A stretch of 64,000 nucleotides of DNA from Paraglaciecola sp. T6c (GTDB lineage Bacteria; Pseudomonadota; Gammaproteobacteria; Enterobacterales; Alteromonadaceae), in NCBI RefSeq assembly GCF_000014225.1, contig NC_008228.1:2418001-2482000 (forward strand), written 5' to 3'. The notes beneath the pieces were generated by a model. It searched no databases. It was not told the DNA's origin and worked only from the letters and a program-made list of their open reading frames with translations. Position numbers and translations under genes: made by a program. Below are positions 1-9,353 of the stretch, in pieces. Positions within the stretch are counted from its first letter, which is position 1. Each line of letters opens with the position of its first letter.

Positions 1-279
1 AAGCAAGTGGAAGAAGCTGGTGATGCTTTGTCTGATGAAGATAAAGCAGAAATCGAAGCTGCAGTTGTTGCTCTTGAAGAAGCAGTAAAAGCAGGTGAGA
101 AAGAAGCTATTGAGTCTAAAACTCAAGAGTTGATTCAAGCTTCTGCGAAGTTGATGGAAGTGGCGCAAGCACAGCAGGCAGCTGCCGGTGCTGAAGGCCA
201 ACCAGAAGACGCTTCTGCTAAGCAAGACGACGACGTTGTTGATGCCGAGTTCGAAGAAGTAAAAGACGACAAAAAGTAA
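1..279 (+). CDS. dnaK: Chaperone DnaK (Hsp70), C-terminal end, partial
   Basis: The reading frame is open from base 1 and ends in a TAA at 277-279. The visible 92 residues match the C-terminal lid and tail of Hsp70: an amphipathic helical segment rich in Glu/Lys, then a Gln/Ala/Gly-rich linker, then the acidic end [12 protein letters not shown], typical of proteobacterial DnaK. The ATPase and substrate-binding domains lie upstream of the window. DnaK binds exposed hydrophobic peptides in an ATP-driven cycle stimulated by DnaJ and reset by GrpE. The dnaJ gene follows on the same strand after about 200 bp, the usual order. A GTG at 7 is internal, not a start. Confidence 0.97.
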   Translation, partial: KQVEEAGDALSDEDKAEIEAAVVALEEAVKAGEKEAIESKTQELIQASAKLMEVAQAQQAAAGAEGQPEDASAKQDDDVVDAEFEEVKDDKK

Positions 280-328
280 TTTTGTTGACTACATCAGTCC
301 GAGCGTCTCAACGACGTTAGGGCAAGCT

Positions 329-358
329 CGGGCGCATGGAGTTAATTCATAGCGCCCG
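329..358 (+). terminator. Hairpin between dnaK and dnaJ (terminator or attenuator)
   Basis: An inverted repeat CGGGCGCATG...CAT-A-GCGCCCG can form a stem of about 10 bp with a one-base bulge. It is followed by CGTTTGTTT rather than a clean T-run. It probably reduces read-through from dnaK into dnaJ; this is inference from shape. Confidence 0.45.
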
Positions 359-478
359 CGTTTGTTTCATAACCTCATGTGTTTTGGCTATCACCAAACT
401 CGCGACAAGGTATGAAATTGCAATAGAAGAATAGGTAGTCAGCGTTGTGGGCTACAAATATCAGGATAAACAAGCTAT

Positions 479-1618
479 ATGTCGAAGCGAGATTATTATG
501 AAGTGCTGGGTGTCGAGAAGTCGGCTTCCGAGCGCGATATAAAAAAGGCTTACAAGCGCCTTGCGATGAAATACCACCCGGATAGAACTCAGGGTGACAA
601 AGCCATGGAAGAGAAATTCAAAGAAGTGCAAGAGGCTTATGAAATTCTCACCGACTCGCAGAAACGTGCGGCGTACGACCAATATGGTCATGCGGGCGTT
701 GATCCGAATCGTGGACATGGTGGCGGTCATGGTGCAGGTGATTTTGGCGACATTTTCGGCGATGTATTTGGCGATATATTTGGTGGTGGTCGCGGTGGCG
801 GTCGTCAGTCGCGCGCTGCTCGTGGTTCCGATTTACGATACAACCTTGAGCTGAGCCTAGAAGAAGCTGTTCGCGGGAAAAGTGTTGAAATTCGCGTACC
901 TACTTTGGCTGAATGCGATACTTGTGATGGTTCTGGTGCCAAAAAAGGTTCAAGTGCGAAGACGTGTACCACGTGTCATGGACAAGGCCAAGTGCAAATG
1001 CGCCAAGGCTTTTTTGCTGTACAGCAAGCGTGCCCAACCTGTGGTGGTAAAGGTAAAATCATCACTGATCCGTGTGATGTATGTCACGGCCAAGGACGAG
1101 TTGAGAAAACCAAAACCTTGTCTGTAAAAGTGCCAGCAGGGGTAGATACCGGCGACCGTATACGTCTTTCTAATGAAGGTGAAGCGGGTGAAAACGGTGC
1201 TCCAGCAGGCGACTTATACGTTCAAGTCCATGTTAAGCAGCATAAGATCTTCGAACGTGACGGTAACAACCTGTACTGTGAAGTACCGCTTAGTTTCACT
1301 CGCGCTGCTATCGGTGGGGAAATTGAAGTCCCAACCCTTGAAGGCAAAGTTAAATTGAAGGTCACGCCAGAAACACAAACCGGTAAAATGTTCCGTTTGC
1401 GTAACAAGGGTGTGAAATCTGTACGCAGTGGCAGCGTCGGTGATTTGATCTGCAAAGTGGTTATCGAAACCCCAGTAAACTTAAATAGCCGTCAGAAAGA
1501 ATTGCTTCAAGAGCTCGAAGAATCTATGGGTAAAGGTAAAGAAACCGCTAAGAACCGCCCGAAAGAGAGTGGCTTTTTTGACGGTGTTAAAAAATTCTTT
1601 GATGACTTAACTAACTAG
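479..1618 (+). CDS. dnaJ: Chaperone protein DnaJ (Hsp40)
   Basis: At 379 aa this is the normal length for type I DnaJ. It has an N-terminal J domain (about residues 1-70) with the HPD tripeptide at about 33-35 that triggers DnaK ATP hydrolysis. A Gly/Phe-rich stretch (about 75-110, [13 protein letters not shown] type) follows. The zinc-binding region has four CxxCxGxG repeats ([32 protein letters not shown]), and two beta-rich substrate-binding domains end the protein. It is a cytoplasmic co-chaperone that delivers unfolded clients to DnaK. It lies downstream of dnaK with an intervening hairpin and ends before a strong terminator. The ATG at 479 begins the canonical [12 protein letters not shown] sequence. 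Confidence 0.98.
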   Translation: MSKRDYYEVLGVEKSASERDIKKAYKRLAMKYHPDRTQGDKAMEEKFKEVQEAYEILTDSQKRAAYDQYGHAGVDPNRGHGGGHGAGDFGDIFGDVFGDIFGGGRGGGRQSRAARGSDLRYNLELSLEEAVRGKSVEIRVPTLAECDTCDGSGAKKGSSAKTCTTCHGQGQVQMRQGFFAVQQACPTCGGKGKIITDPCDVCHGQGRVEKTKTLSVKVPAGVDTGDRIRLSNEGEAGENGAPAGDLYVQVHVKQHKIFERDGNNLYCEVPLSFTRAAIGGEIEVPTLEGKVKLKVTPETQTGKMFRLRNKGVKSVRSGSVGDLICKVVIETPVNLNSRQKELLQELEESMGKGKETAKNRPKESGFFDGVKKFFDDLTN

Positions 1619-1660
1619 CCACAGTAGCCATACTGCAGTTTAAACCGCTAGTCATTGTTG

Positions 1661-1686
1661 AAAGCCGCTGTAAAGCGGCTTTTTTA
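1661..1686 (+). terminator. Rho-independent terminator after dnaJ
   Basis: AAGCCGCT-GTAA-AGCGGCTT followed by a T-run: a perfect stem with a tetraloop, 43 bp after the dnaJ stop. The rest of the gap up to 1912 shows no gene. Confidence 0.92.
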
Positions 1687-1912
1687 TACCTGCTTGCCCA
1701 ATGTGTGAACGCGATAAACGCTAATGACTGTAAATTTGCATGTATTCAGCTTTGGTTTTTGGTAGCCTAAGTGAGTTGGCACTTTGCATTAATTTTCAGT
1801 ATTTCAATGACCTAGGATACGAAAATGATGCAGAGTAAAAACAGTTATTCACATATTGTTGTATCAGGCAGGTTTATTGCTTCTACTGAATTGAAAGACG
1901 TAGCTTTAGTTT

Positions 1913-1935
1913 TATAGATAATCAATATATCTATA
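1913..1935 (+). promoter_or_regulatory. Perfect 8-bp palindrome upstream of cytochrome c' gene
   Basis: TATAGATA-ATCAATA-TATCTATA is a perfect inverted repeat with a 7-nt centre, ending 39 bp before the ATG of the cytochrome c' gene. Its position suits an operator or a promoter element, but the AT-rich sequence also resembles -10 boxes. The regulator is unknown. Confidence 0.4.
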
Positions 1936-1974
1936 GGGAATGAATAAACCAAAACACCAAACAGGCGAGGGACT

Positions 1975-2442
1975 ATGAAAAAATTATTAGTAAGTGCAAT
2001 AGCCAGTACCATGTTACTAACCGCTGGAGTGTCAGCGCAAGAAGCCAGCTCTGAAAAACAAGCCAAAAGTGCGGCCCAATTTCGCCAAGCATTGTTGCAG
2101 CTCGTGCGCAGTAATGTAGGTGCTTTAGGCGCTATGGCGAAGGGCGCTATCCCTATGGATACGCAAACTATAGAGACGAATGCCACCCGCTTAGAGCAAT
2201 TGTCTTTGATGATGGACGACTATTTTGCCTTAGATACGTCTAGTTTTGATATTGAAACAGAAGCGTTACCGAAAATTTGGCAAGACCGCGCAGATTTTGC
2301 TACTAAGGTAGACGCATTAACTGACGCTTCTCAAGGCCTAAAATCAGCTGCCATGAAAGGCGATGAGAGTGCATACAAAGCGGCTATCGGCAGTGTGTTA
2401 AAGAGTTGTAAAGGATGTCACGACAGCTACAAAGCTGAATAA
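1975..2442 (+). CDS. Cytochrome c' family, periplasmic c-type cytochrome
   Basis: The 155-aa protein has a clear Sec signal peptide (MKKLLVSAIASTMLLTAGVSA, cut after about residue 21). It ends in a single haem-attachment motif CKGCH (residues 145-149) close to the C-terminus. The small helical body plus C-terminal CxxCH is the cytochrome c' layout (four-helix bundle, often five-coordinate haem that binds NO or CO). The likely role is NO/O2-related gas binding or electron transfer in the periplasm; the exact partner cannot be read. It is monocistronic: a palindrome lies upstream, a GAGGG ribosome-binding site precedes the ATG, and a terminator follows directly. Confidence 0.85.
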   Translation: MKKLLVSAIASTMLLTAGVSAQEASSEKQAKSAAQFRQALLQLVRSNVGALGAMAKGAIPMDTQTIETNATRLEQLSLMMDDYFALDTSSFDIETEALPKIWQDRADFATKVDALTDASQGLKSAAMKGDESAYKAAIGSVLKSCKGCHDSYKAE

Positions 2443-2464
2443 AATAAAGATGTATTCTGACTAG

Positions 2465-2484
2465 AAGGCGCTGCGGCGCCTTTT
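2465..2484 (+). terminator. Terminator after cytochrome c' gene
   Basis: AAGGCGC-TGCG-GCGCCTT followed by TTCTGTTTTTT: a 7-bp GC-rich stem with a U-tail, 22 bp past the stop codon. Confidence 0.85.
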
Positions 2485-2720
2485 CTGTTTTTTACGAGTA
2501 AATTTTTAGGAGCGCAAAAGGTAGCGATATAGTAACAGTTTTGGGTCTTTCGCCTTGAGTTACCCCTTTACAATAGGCAGTTAATTGAACAATTTTGATA
2601 AATATACCGTTAATCCTAAAAATATCCCTAATTTTCTTTATATTTGAACTTGATCCAGTTAACTTGAGCGCCATATCGAGCCCTTAGGTATTATTTTCAT
2701 TATTTATTGGTGCATAACAC

Positions 2721-3185
2721 GTGACATTAAGCAAAACAGACCTTTACCAAGAGGTCGCTCAGCAAGCGCAGGCCTTGATGGCCGGTGAAAAAGATTTAAT
2801 TGCGAATTTGGCTAATTTGAGCGCGCTGATGTATATGCGTTTACCTGAGCTTAATTGGGCCGGTTTTTATTTACTCAAAGACAATGAATTGGTGTTAGGT
2901 CCGTTTCAAGGTAAGCCTGCCTGCATCCGCATACCAATGGGACGCGGTGTGTGCGGTAAAGCTGCTGAAACGGGGTTATCTCAGTGCATTCATGATGTGC
3001 ATGCTTTTGACGGGCATATAGCATGTGACGCTGACTCTAACGCAGAAGCGGTGCTGCCTGTATATCAAAAGGGACAATTGCTTGGCGTGATGGATCTTGA
3101 TAGCCCTCACACGGGGCGATTCGACCAAGATGACATGACCGGTTTACAAAACTTGGTCAACATATTGCAGGATGCAATTGCATGA
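2721..3185 (+). CDS. msrC: Free methionine-(R)-sulfoxide reductase (GAF domain)
   Basis: This 154-aa single GAF-domain protein reduces free Met-R-SO using cysteine chemistry. Three Cys at 68, 78 and 102 have the same spacing (10 and 24) as Cys84/94/118 of E. coli MsrC (YebR), where the last is catalytic; a fourth Cys sits at 89. The conserved segment MGRGVCGKAA and the aspartate-containing HIACDADSNAE are present. It starts at GTG 2721. It leads a cluster in the same order as E. coli (msrC-proQ-prc), except for a small extra ORF whose ATG overlaps the msrC stop as ATGA. Cytoplasmic, oxidative-damage repair. Confidence 0.93.
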   Translation: MTLSKTDLYQEVAQQAQALMAGEKDLIANLANLSALMYMRLPELNWAGFYLLKDNELVLGPFQGKPACIRIPMGRGVCGKAAETGLSQCIHDVHAFDGHIACDADSNAEAVLPVYQKGQLLGVMDLDSPHTGRFDQDDMTGLQNLVNILQDAIA

Positions 3186-3469
3186 AAAATTCTATCGATA
3201 TTCATGTGGCACTCGCCACCCTAGACGATATGGAGTTTTGGGAGGATAATGCCGAAGAAGCGATGGACCGTTTCAATTCGTTGTTGCACATGCTGTACGA
3301 CAATGCAGATGAAGATATAGAGACCGTCAGTTTAGAAAATATGATCCAATATATTTGGGAAAACTGGCGTAACGACAGTCATTTACTTGACATAGACGAT
3401 GATGATTTATTTGATTGGGTTGACCAACTATTGTCAACTTGGGATGATGAGCATCAAGAACCCCGCTAA
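3182..3469 (+). CDS. Small acidic hypothetical protein between msrC and proQ
   Basis: The 95-aa protein is strongly acidic (runs such as DIDDDDLFDW) with aromatic residues and no signal peptide or membrane segment. Its ATG overlaps the msrC stop codon (ATGA), so it is probably translationally coupled to msrC. It ends 22 bp before the proQ start. I do not recognise a family. The tight packing argues it is a real gene. A role with RNA chaperone ProQ or in modulating a basic partner is only speculation from charge and position. Confidence 0.7.
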   Translation: MKNSIDIHVALATLDDMEFWEDNAEEAMDRFNSLLHMLYDNADEDIETVSLENMIQYIWENWRNDSHLLDIDDDDLFDWVDQLLSTWDDEHQEPR

Positions 3470-3491
3470 CTACACACAACTAGAATATTTA

Positions 3492-4142
3492 ATGGATAAT
3501 CCTCAAAAGTTTTCAAACAGTAAAGAAGTCATCAATTTTTTAAGTGAGTCGTTTCCTGCATGCTTTAGTGTGACAGGGGATGCGAAGCCGCTAAAAATTG
3601 GCATTTTCCAAGATTTAGCTCAGCGCCTTGAAGAAGAAGAGCGTGTAAGTAAGACATTGCTTCGCTCCTCTCTTAGACACTATACAAATAGCTGGCGTTA
3701 TTTGCATAGTGTGAAAGAAGGTGCTTTTCGCGTTGACCTTGACGGTCAGCAGGCTGCTCCTATTGAAAAAGAGCATGCAGACCACGCCCAAGCACAGCTT
3801 GAAGAAAGCAAAGCGAAAGTAGCAGAAAAGCGCAAAGCGCAGAATGCTGCCAAGCCTGGTGCAAAGAAAAGTTACAAATCCAAGACAGTTCCTGCATTTA
3901 AATCCTCGCCCAAGGGAACTAATCAGGATAATGTGAAGCCAAAAGCTAAGTTACCACCCCCAGAGAAGCTATCAGCTGAGCAATTAGTCGCGGGAACTTC
4001 CGTTACCGTAAAAATAGGTAAATCGCCTATGCCTGCTACAATTACTGATGTCAGTAAAGATGGTGTTCAAGTACAGCTTGATACAGGTATGGTGGTAAAG
4101 GTTCAAGTAGATAACTTGAGGTTGGCCCGTTCTAAGAGGTAG
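3492..4142 (+). CDS. proQ: RNA chaperone ProQ (FinO/ProQ family)
   Basis: The start is set at ATG 3492, where similarity to ProQ begins (SKEVINFLSESFPACFS). Upstream in-frame start codons would add residues that overlap the previous gene. The protein is 216 aa. The N-terminal FinO-like domain (about 1-120) holds the conserved PLKIGIFQDL and LRHYTNSWRYL segments. A Lys/Ala/Pro-rich basic linker (about 120-165) and a C-terminal Tudor/SH3-like beta domain (about 165-216) follow. ProQ binds structured sRNAs and mRNA 3' ends. It sits in the conserved msrC-proQ-prc order, 4 bp before prc. Confidence 0.95.
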   Translation: MDNPQKFSNSKEVINFLSESFPACFSVTGDAKPLKIGIFQDLAQRLEEEERVSKTLLRSSLRHYTNSWRYLHSVKEGAFRVDLDGQQAAPIEKEHADHAQAQLEESKAKVAEKRKAQNAAKPGAKKSYKSKTVPAFKSSPKGTNQDNVKPKAKLPPPEKLSAEQLVAGTSVTVKIGKSPMPATITDVSKDGVQVQLDTGMVVKVQVDNLRLARSKR

Positions 4143-4146
4143 TTTA

Positions 4147-6186
4147 ATGATCAATTCAATTCGCGTTACCGCTGTATCAGCACTTTTTGCATTTAGCTCG
4201 GTGGCCCTTGCGGTCACGCACGCAGAAAGTGTCGACGAAATTCCTGTTCTTAAGCAGGAATCGCAACATGCAGTGTCGGTTAAACGCATTTCATCTAATT
4301 TTTTGCGTTCGCACTACAAGCCGATCACATTAGATGATGCCCTGTCAGAGAAAGTATTCGATCGCTACATGCGTTCTCTTGATATCAACCGTAACGTGTT
4401 TTTGAATGCTGATGTTGAAAAATTCAAAGCAGAGCAAGATCATTTTGATGAAGCCATTGAGATGGGCGACTTAGATATCGCCTATCAGATTTATCAACTG
4501 AATATGCAGCGCCGTATCGAACGATATGAGTATGCATTGACCTTACTTGATAAAGAATTCGATTTTGAAAAGAAGGGTGACACCTTCACTTTCGATAGAG
4601 AAGAAGCAGCTTGGCCAAAAAACACCGCTGAATTAGATGAGCTGTGGCGCGAGCGCGTGAAGTATGACGCCTTGAACTTAAAGTTAGCCGATAAAGAATG
4701 GCCAAAGATCCAAGAGTTGTTAACTAAGCGTTATGAGCGGGCTATTAAACGCTTAAAGCAAACGACCAGTGAAGATGTGTTTCAAACCTTGATGAATTCG
4801 TTTGCGCGCAGCATCGAAGCGCATACCAGTTATTTGTCACCACGTAATGCAGAGCGTTTCCAAATGGAAATGAATTTGTCATTTGAAGGCATTGGTGCCG
4901 TATTGCTAAGTGAGGACGATTTCACCGTTATCCGCAGTGTTGTGCCTGGTGGTCCAGCAGATCTATCGAAAAAAATTAAGCCAGAAGATAAAATTGTCGG
5001 CGTCGCTCAAGATGACGAAGACTTTGTTGATGTTATCGGTTGGCGCTTAGATGAAGTAGTTGAACTGATTAAAGGGCCAAAGGGGAGTGTGGTTCGTCTT
5101 CAAATAGAGAAAGGCGATTCAGAAAGCACGGTTCCTGAAGTGGTGAGTTTAACCAGAGATAAAATTAAGCTAGAAGACAGAGCCGCGAAGTCTGAAGTGT
5201 ATGTGCCTGAAACAGGCCCGCATAAAGGCGAAAAACTCGGTGTTATCACTATTCCCTCTTTCTACAACAAACTGAGCGTTGATGTTCGTAAAGAACTTGA
5301 AAGCTTAAAAGAGCAGAACGTCGAAGGCGTGATTGTTGATTTGCGCGGTAATGGCGGAGGCTCCTTAACTGAGGCTACGTTGTTGACCGGTTTGTTTATC
5401 GACAAAGGACCTGTGGTACAAATTCGTGACGGTGCAGGGCGCATACGTGTTGAACAAGATGTTGATGGTAAAACCTATTATGATGGTCCGCTCACCGTAT
5501 TGGTTGATAGGTACAGTGCGTCTGCCTCTGAAATTTTCGCAGCGGCGATGCAAGACTACAGCCGCGCTTTGATTTTAGGTGAACAAACGTTCGGTAAAGG
5601 CACCGTGCAACAGCATCGTGGCTTAGGGCGTATTTATGATTTATATGAAAACCCCTTAGGCAGTGTGCAATTTACCATTGCAAAGTTTTACCGCATTGAT
5701 GGCGGTAGTACGCAGCATCAAGGTGTGGTGCCTGACGTATTATTTCCCTCGGCGATTGATCCTAAAGATTGGGGTGAAAGCCAAGAAGAAAACGCATTAC
5801 CATGGGACAGCATTAAACGCGCAACATACTCTACGTTTGGCGATACATCACAAGCGGCTAAACAACTGAGTGAATTGCATGAAAAACGCGTGAAAGCAGA
5901 TCCTGAGTTTGCTTATATTTTCGAAGATATCGCTCAGTATAAAAGCAAAGAAGATGATAAAACCCTTTCTTTGGTAGAGTCAGAGCGTATCAAAGAGCGT
6001 GAAGAGCGTGACGCAAAACGTCTAAAACGCGCCAATGAGCGTCTTGTTCGTCAAGGTTTAGAGCCGGTAAAAAGTTTAGATGATTTACCTGAGGACCAAC
6101 CTGAGATTGACCCTTTCTTAGATGAAGCGGCAAACATTACTTATGATTTGCTGGGCACAGGCAAGTACGCCATTCACGCACAATAA
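4147..6186 (+). CDS. prc: Tail-specific periplasmic protease Prc (Tsp, S41 family)
   Basis: The 679-aa protein has an N-terminal signal peptide (about 1-26). A helical N-terminal domain, a PDZ domain (about 240-325) and an S41 catalytic domain follow, then a charged C-terminal DUF3340-type tail. The Ser-Lys dyad is visible: Ser459 in YSASASEIF, Asp470, and Lys484 in TFGKGTV, with the same spacing as Ser430/Asp441/Lys455 of E. coli Prc. It degrades periplasmic proteins with nonpolar C-termini and processes envelope proteins such as penicillin-binding protein 3 and peptidoglycan hydrolases. It is last in the msrC-proQ-prc cluster and is followed by a strong terminator. Confidence 0.97.
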   Translation: MINSIRVTAVSALFAFSSVALAVTHAESVDEIPVLKQESQHAVSVKRISSNFLRSHYKPITLDDALSEKVFDRYMRSLDINRNVFLNADVEKFKAEQDHFDEAIEMGDLDIAYQIYQLNMQRRIERYEYALTLLDKEFDFEKKGDTFTFDREEAAWPKNTAELDELWRERVKYDALNLKLADKEWPKIQELLTKRYERAIKRLKQTTSEDVFQTLMNSFARSIEAHTSYLSPRNAERFQMEMNLSFEGIGAVLLSEDDFTVIRSVVPGGPADLSKKIKPEDKIVGVAQDDEDFVDVIGWRLDEVVELIKGPKGSVVRLQIEKGDSESTVPEVVSLTRDKIKLEDRAAKSEVYVPETGPHKGEKLGVITIPSFYNKLSVDVRKELESLKEQNVEGVIVDLRGNGGGSLTEATLLTGLFIDKGPVVQIRDGAGRIRVEQDVDGKTYYDGPLTVLVDRYSASASEIFAAAMQDYSRALILGEQTFGKGTVQQHRGLGRIYDLYENPLGSVQFTIAKFYRIDGGSTQHQGVVPDVLFPSAIDPKDWGESQEENALPWDSIKRATYSTFGDTSQAAKQLSELHEKRVKADPEFAYIFEDIAQYKSKEDDKTLSLVESERIKEREERDAKRLKRANERLVRQGLEPVKSLDDLPEDQPEIDPFLDEAANITYDLLGTGKYAIHAQ

Positions 6187-6202
6187 GTGTAAAACGATAT
6201 CG

Positions 6203-6230
6203 AGGGGCTAGTAAATCTAGCCCCTTTTTT
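6203..6230 (+). terminator. Terminator after prc
   Basis: AGGGGCTAG-TAAAT-CTAGCCCCT followed by TTTTT: a perfect 9-bp stem with a U-tail, 17 bp after the prc stop. Confidence 0.94.
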
Positions 6231-6387
6231 GTTTGTGTTGCTTTTCTAATAGCATGGTACCAACCAAACCGATAAACTAACGGCAAATAAAATAACAATA
6301 TCAGCTTGGTAGGTAGATGTTCTGATTTGCCACTTCTGATAGAAATAATAAACCTCATAAAAACTACAATAATGATAAAGGTGATTG

Positions 6388-7734
6388 ATGAGTGCACGCG
6401 GAGAATTTTCGTCTCGTATAGGTTTTGTACTAGCAGCGGCAGGGTCAGCTGTTGGTTTAGGTAATATTTGGGGGTTTCCGACTCAAGTTGCCAGTAACGG
6501 CGGTGCAGCGTTTGTACTCGTATACATTTTACTGGCGTTTGTGTTGGCTTATCCGGTCCTGATGGCCGAGCTTATTATTGGTCGTGCAACGCGCGCCAAT
6601 ATGGTGGACGCTCTAGGCAAAATATCAAACAGCAATATTGGCCGTGCAACGGGAGTATGGGGCTTTGTTACGGTTTCTATGATCCTCGCCTTTTATGCCA
6701 TTGTTGCCGGTTGGATGATCAGTTATTTCTTCGAGTCCTTCACGCAAATTATTGGCCTAGACGAAGCGTCTCAATGGCTTACTGGCTCATCTACTGCCCG
6801 TAGTTTAATTTTTTGTGGTTTATTTATTGCGTTAACCGCTTCTATTGTCGTCGGCGGTGTGAGCGATGGTATCGAGCGCTGGTCAGTAAGATTAATGCCC
6901 ACCTTGATTTTGATTATCTTACTGTTAATCGGCTATGTAGCCACCTTGGACGGGGCGATGGATGGCTGGAAGGCCTATTTAGTGCCAGATTTTAGTGCCA
7001 TTTTAAATGCTGAATTGCTTATTAGTGCCATGGGGCAAGCATTCTTTTCTATGTCTCTGGGTGTGGGCACCATGCTAGTTTACGGCTCTTATGTGAGTAA
7101 AAATGAAAACTTACCTGTGCTTGGTGCATCGGTCGCGTTAGTCGATATTGGTGTTGCTATTTTGGCTGGCATGTTGATTATTCCTGCAATGTACGTAGCC
7201 CTAAATAATGGCGTACAAATATTTTCTGAAAATGGCGAGCTTATCGCCGGTGATAGTCTTATTTTCACCGTGTTGCCAGCACTCTTTAATACGATGGGCG
7301 TGGTAGGTTACTTTGTCGCTTTCGCTTTTTTTGCATTAATGGTCATAGCTGCATTAACGTCGTCCATTTCGATGCTCGAAGTGCCCGTTGCATATGTCGT
7401 TGAAAGTAAAGGACTCGCCCGTAAAAAAGCGGTTTGGCTGCTTGGCACCATTATTTTCATTATGAGCAGTACAATTATTTTCAATTTTGGTGCGCTATTT
7501 GGGCTGGTGATATCTGTTACCACTGAGTATAGCCAGCCACTGCTTGGATTAGCGCTGAGTATTTTTGTCGGCTGGGTATGGAAGCGAGATCAGATCCTAG
7601 CCGAAATAAAGCATGGTAATGAACAAGCTGAGCATAGCTTTTTCTGGAAAATTTGGCCTTGGTATCTGAAGTTTGTGTGTCCGGTTATCATCCTTTTTAT
7701 GTTCATCCGTTCACTTAATATTTTGGATTTCTAA
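6388..7734 (+). CDS. Sodium-dependent transporter, SNF/NSS family
   Basis: A 448-aa polytopic inner-membrane protein with about 11-12 hydrophobic segments. The N-terminal signature GFVLAAAGSAVGLGNIWGFP and the following NGGAAFVLVY form the Na+/substrate site of neurotransmitter:sodium symporters (LeuT class). It probably imports an amino acid or similar solute with Na+; the substrate cannot be read. ATG 6388 is chosen, after an AAAGG ribosome-binding site, rather than the in-frame TTG one codon before. Its stop overlaps the start of the NhaC-like gene by one base, so the two are co-translated. Pairing with a Na+/H+ antiporter suits a marine sodium economy. Confidence 0.88.
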   Translation: MSARGEFSSRIGFVLAAAGSAVGLGNIWGFPTQVASNGGAAFVLVYILLAFVLAYPVLMAELIIGRATRANMVDALGKISNSNIGRATGVWGFVTVSMILAFYAIVAGWMISYFFESFTQIIGLDEASQWLTGSSTARSLIFCGLFIALTASIVVGGVSDGIERWSVRLMPTLILIILLLIGYVATLDGAMDGWKAYLVPDFSAILNAELLISAMGQAFFSMSLGVGTMLVYGSYVSKNENLPVLGASVALVDIGVAILAGMLIIPAMYVALNNGVQIFSENGELIAGDSLIFTVLPALFNTMGVVGYFVAFAFFALMVIAALTSSISMLEVPVAYVVESKGLARKKAVWLLGTIIFIMSSTIIFNFGALFGLVISVTTEYSQPLLGLALSIFVGWVWKRDQILAEIKHGNEQAEHSFFWKIWPWYLKFVCPVIILFMFIRSLNILDF

Positions 7735-9254
7735 TGATGGAAAATACAACAATAAAACAAAAGAAAGAGCCTAGTTTATTAGATGCCCTTATTCCATTAC
7801 TGGTTCTAGTGACATTATTGAGTACATCGGTATTTTTGTTTTCTGATAACTCATCGTTTGGCCCGAATCAGATTGCCTTACTTTTTTCTATGGGTGTCGC
7901 AGCTGTTATTGGTTTAAAAAACGGCTATACCTGGACGGAAATTGAGCAAGGCATCGTAAAAGGGATTTCATTGTCCCTTGGGGCGATACTGATCCTATTA
8001 GCCGTGGGGGCACTCATTGGGACGTGGATGTTGTCAGGCACAGTACCTACACTTATTTATTTTGGTTTAGAACTGTTAAATCCTTCATTCTTTTATGCCG
8101 CAACTTGCTTGATATGTGCCATTGTCGCCATGAGTATCGGCAGTTCTTGGACAACAGCTGCAACCGTTGGTGTTGCTCTGATGGGCGTAGCGTCAGGAAT
8201 GGGGATGTCTGATGCGGTAACCGCAGGTGCGGTTATATCGGGCGCCTATTTTGGGGATAAGATATCGCCGTTGTCGGAGACCACCAACCTTGCGCCAGCT
8301 GTCGCTGGAACTGAACTATTCGAGCATATCCGCTACATGCTGTGGACGACTGTCCCGAGTTTTGTCATAGCCTTAATTCTGTTTACGATAATTGGATTTT
8401 CTGGCGCTGAGTCAGACACATCGAGCAACATCGAACAAATGCAAACCTTGCTTGCTCAAGAGTTTAATATCAGCTGGGTGATGCTAGTGCCTTTAGTCGT
8501 TCTATTGACCTTAGCCATTAAAAAAATGCCAGCTTTTCCAGCGGTCGCCATTGGTGCTCTGTTGGGTGGTTTGTGGGCAGTGATATTTCAACCTGATGTA
8601 ATACAGAGTATGTTTGATGAAAGCCAACAGGGCGTTTTGGGTGTAGCGTCTGTGGTGTGGACTTCGTTATTCGATGGCGTTGCATTTACCACAGCCGATG
8701 AAAATCTAAATGCGCTACTTAGTCGCGGTGGTATGTCAAGCATGCTAAATACCATTTGGCTAATTATCTGCGCTATGAGTTTTGGTGCGGTGCTCGAGCG
8801 TACTGGATTATTAAAAGCGGTTGTTGCGCTGTTTTTACGTGGTGCTAAATCTGCTGGCAGTATGATTAGTCGTACTATTTTGACCTGTATCGGCACCAAT
8901 GTAATCACTGCTGATCAGTATATTTCTATTGTGATGCCAGGTCGTATGTATAAAGAAGAATATGCTAAACGTGGTTTACATCAGTTAAATTTATCTCGCA
9001 GTCTGGAGGATGGCGGCACAATTACCTCGCCACTCATACCTTGGAATACCTGTGGTGCCTATATGCAAGGCGTGTTGCTTGTGCATCCTTTTGATTATTT
9101 CATGTATACGTTCTTTAATTTGATTAACCCAGTATTGGCAGTTATTTACGCCTATCTTGGGGTGAAAATATTGCGTATTCCCATTCCTGAAGTAGCGGTT
9201 GAAGTTGGCGACGAACAAGTGCCCGTGCATCAAGCTACCCAGACAAAAATCTAA
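7734..9254 (+). CDS. Na+/H+ antiporter, NhaC family
   Basis: A 506-aa membrane protein with about 12 hydrophobic helices. The central sequence AYFGDKISPLSETTNLAP and the later GGTITSPLIPWNTCGAY are hallmarks of the NhaC antiporter family (Na+, or sometimes amino acid, exchange for H+). It overlaps the upstream NSS transporter by one base (TAATG), implying an operon that couples sodium-driven uptake to sodium extrusion. A second in-frame ATG at 7737 is an equally good start. The ion or substrate is inferred from family only. Confidence 0.88.
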   Translation: MMENTTIKQKKEPSLLDALIPLLVLVTLLSTSVFLFSDNSSFGPNQIALLFSMGVAAVIGLKNGYTWTEIEQGIVKGISLSLGAILILLAVGALIGTWMLSGTVPTLIYFGLELLNPSFFYAATCLICAIVAMSIGSSWTTAATVGVALMGVASGMGMSDAVTAGAVISGAYFGDKISPLSETTNLAPAVAGTELFEHIRYMLWTTVPSFVIALILFTIIGFSGAESDTSSNIEQMQTLLAQEFNISWVMLVPLVVLLTLAIKKMPAFPAVAIGALLGGLWAVIFQPDVIQSMFDESQQGVLGVASVVWTSLFDGVAFTTADENLNALLSRGGMSSMLNTIWLIICAMSFGAVLERTGLLKAVVALFLRGAKSAGSMISRTILTCIGTNVITADQYISIVMPGRMYKEEYAKRGLHQLNLSRSLEDGGTITSPLIPWNTCGAYMQGVLLVHPFDYFMYTFFNLINPVLAVIYAYLGVKILRIPIPEVAVEVGDEQVPVHQATQTKI

Positions 9255-9353
9255 TAGCAGACTAAGTGATGCCGTTTGGTAGGGTGGGGCAAAAGCTTTG
9301 TGCTCAAGCATCAAACGGTATATTAGGCTCCTAGCTCATATTAAGAGGATACT

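Noticed and set aside
9264-9317. Inverted repeat CCGTTTG...CAAACGG before pepN as a terminator
   Set aside because: Seven-bp arms with a loop of more than 30 nt and no T-run; too weak.
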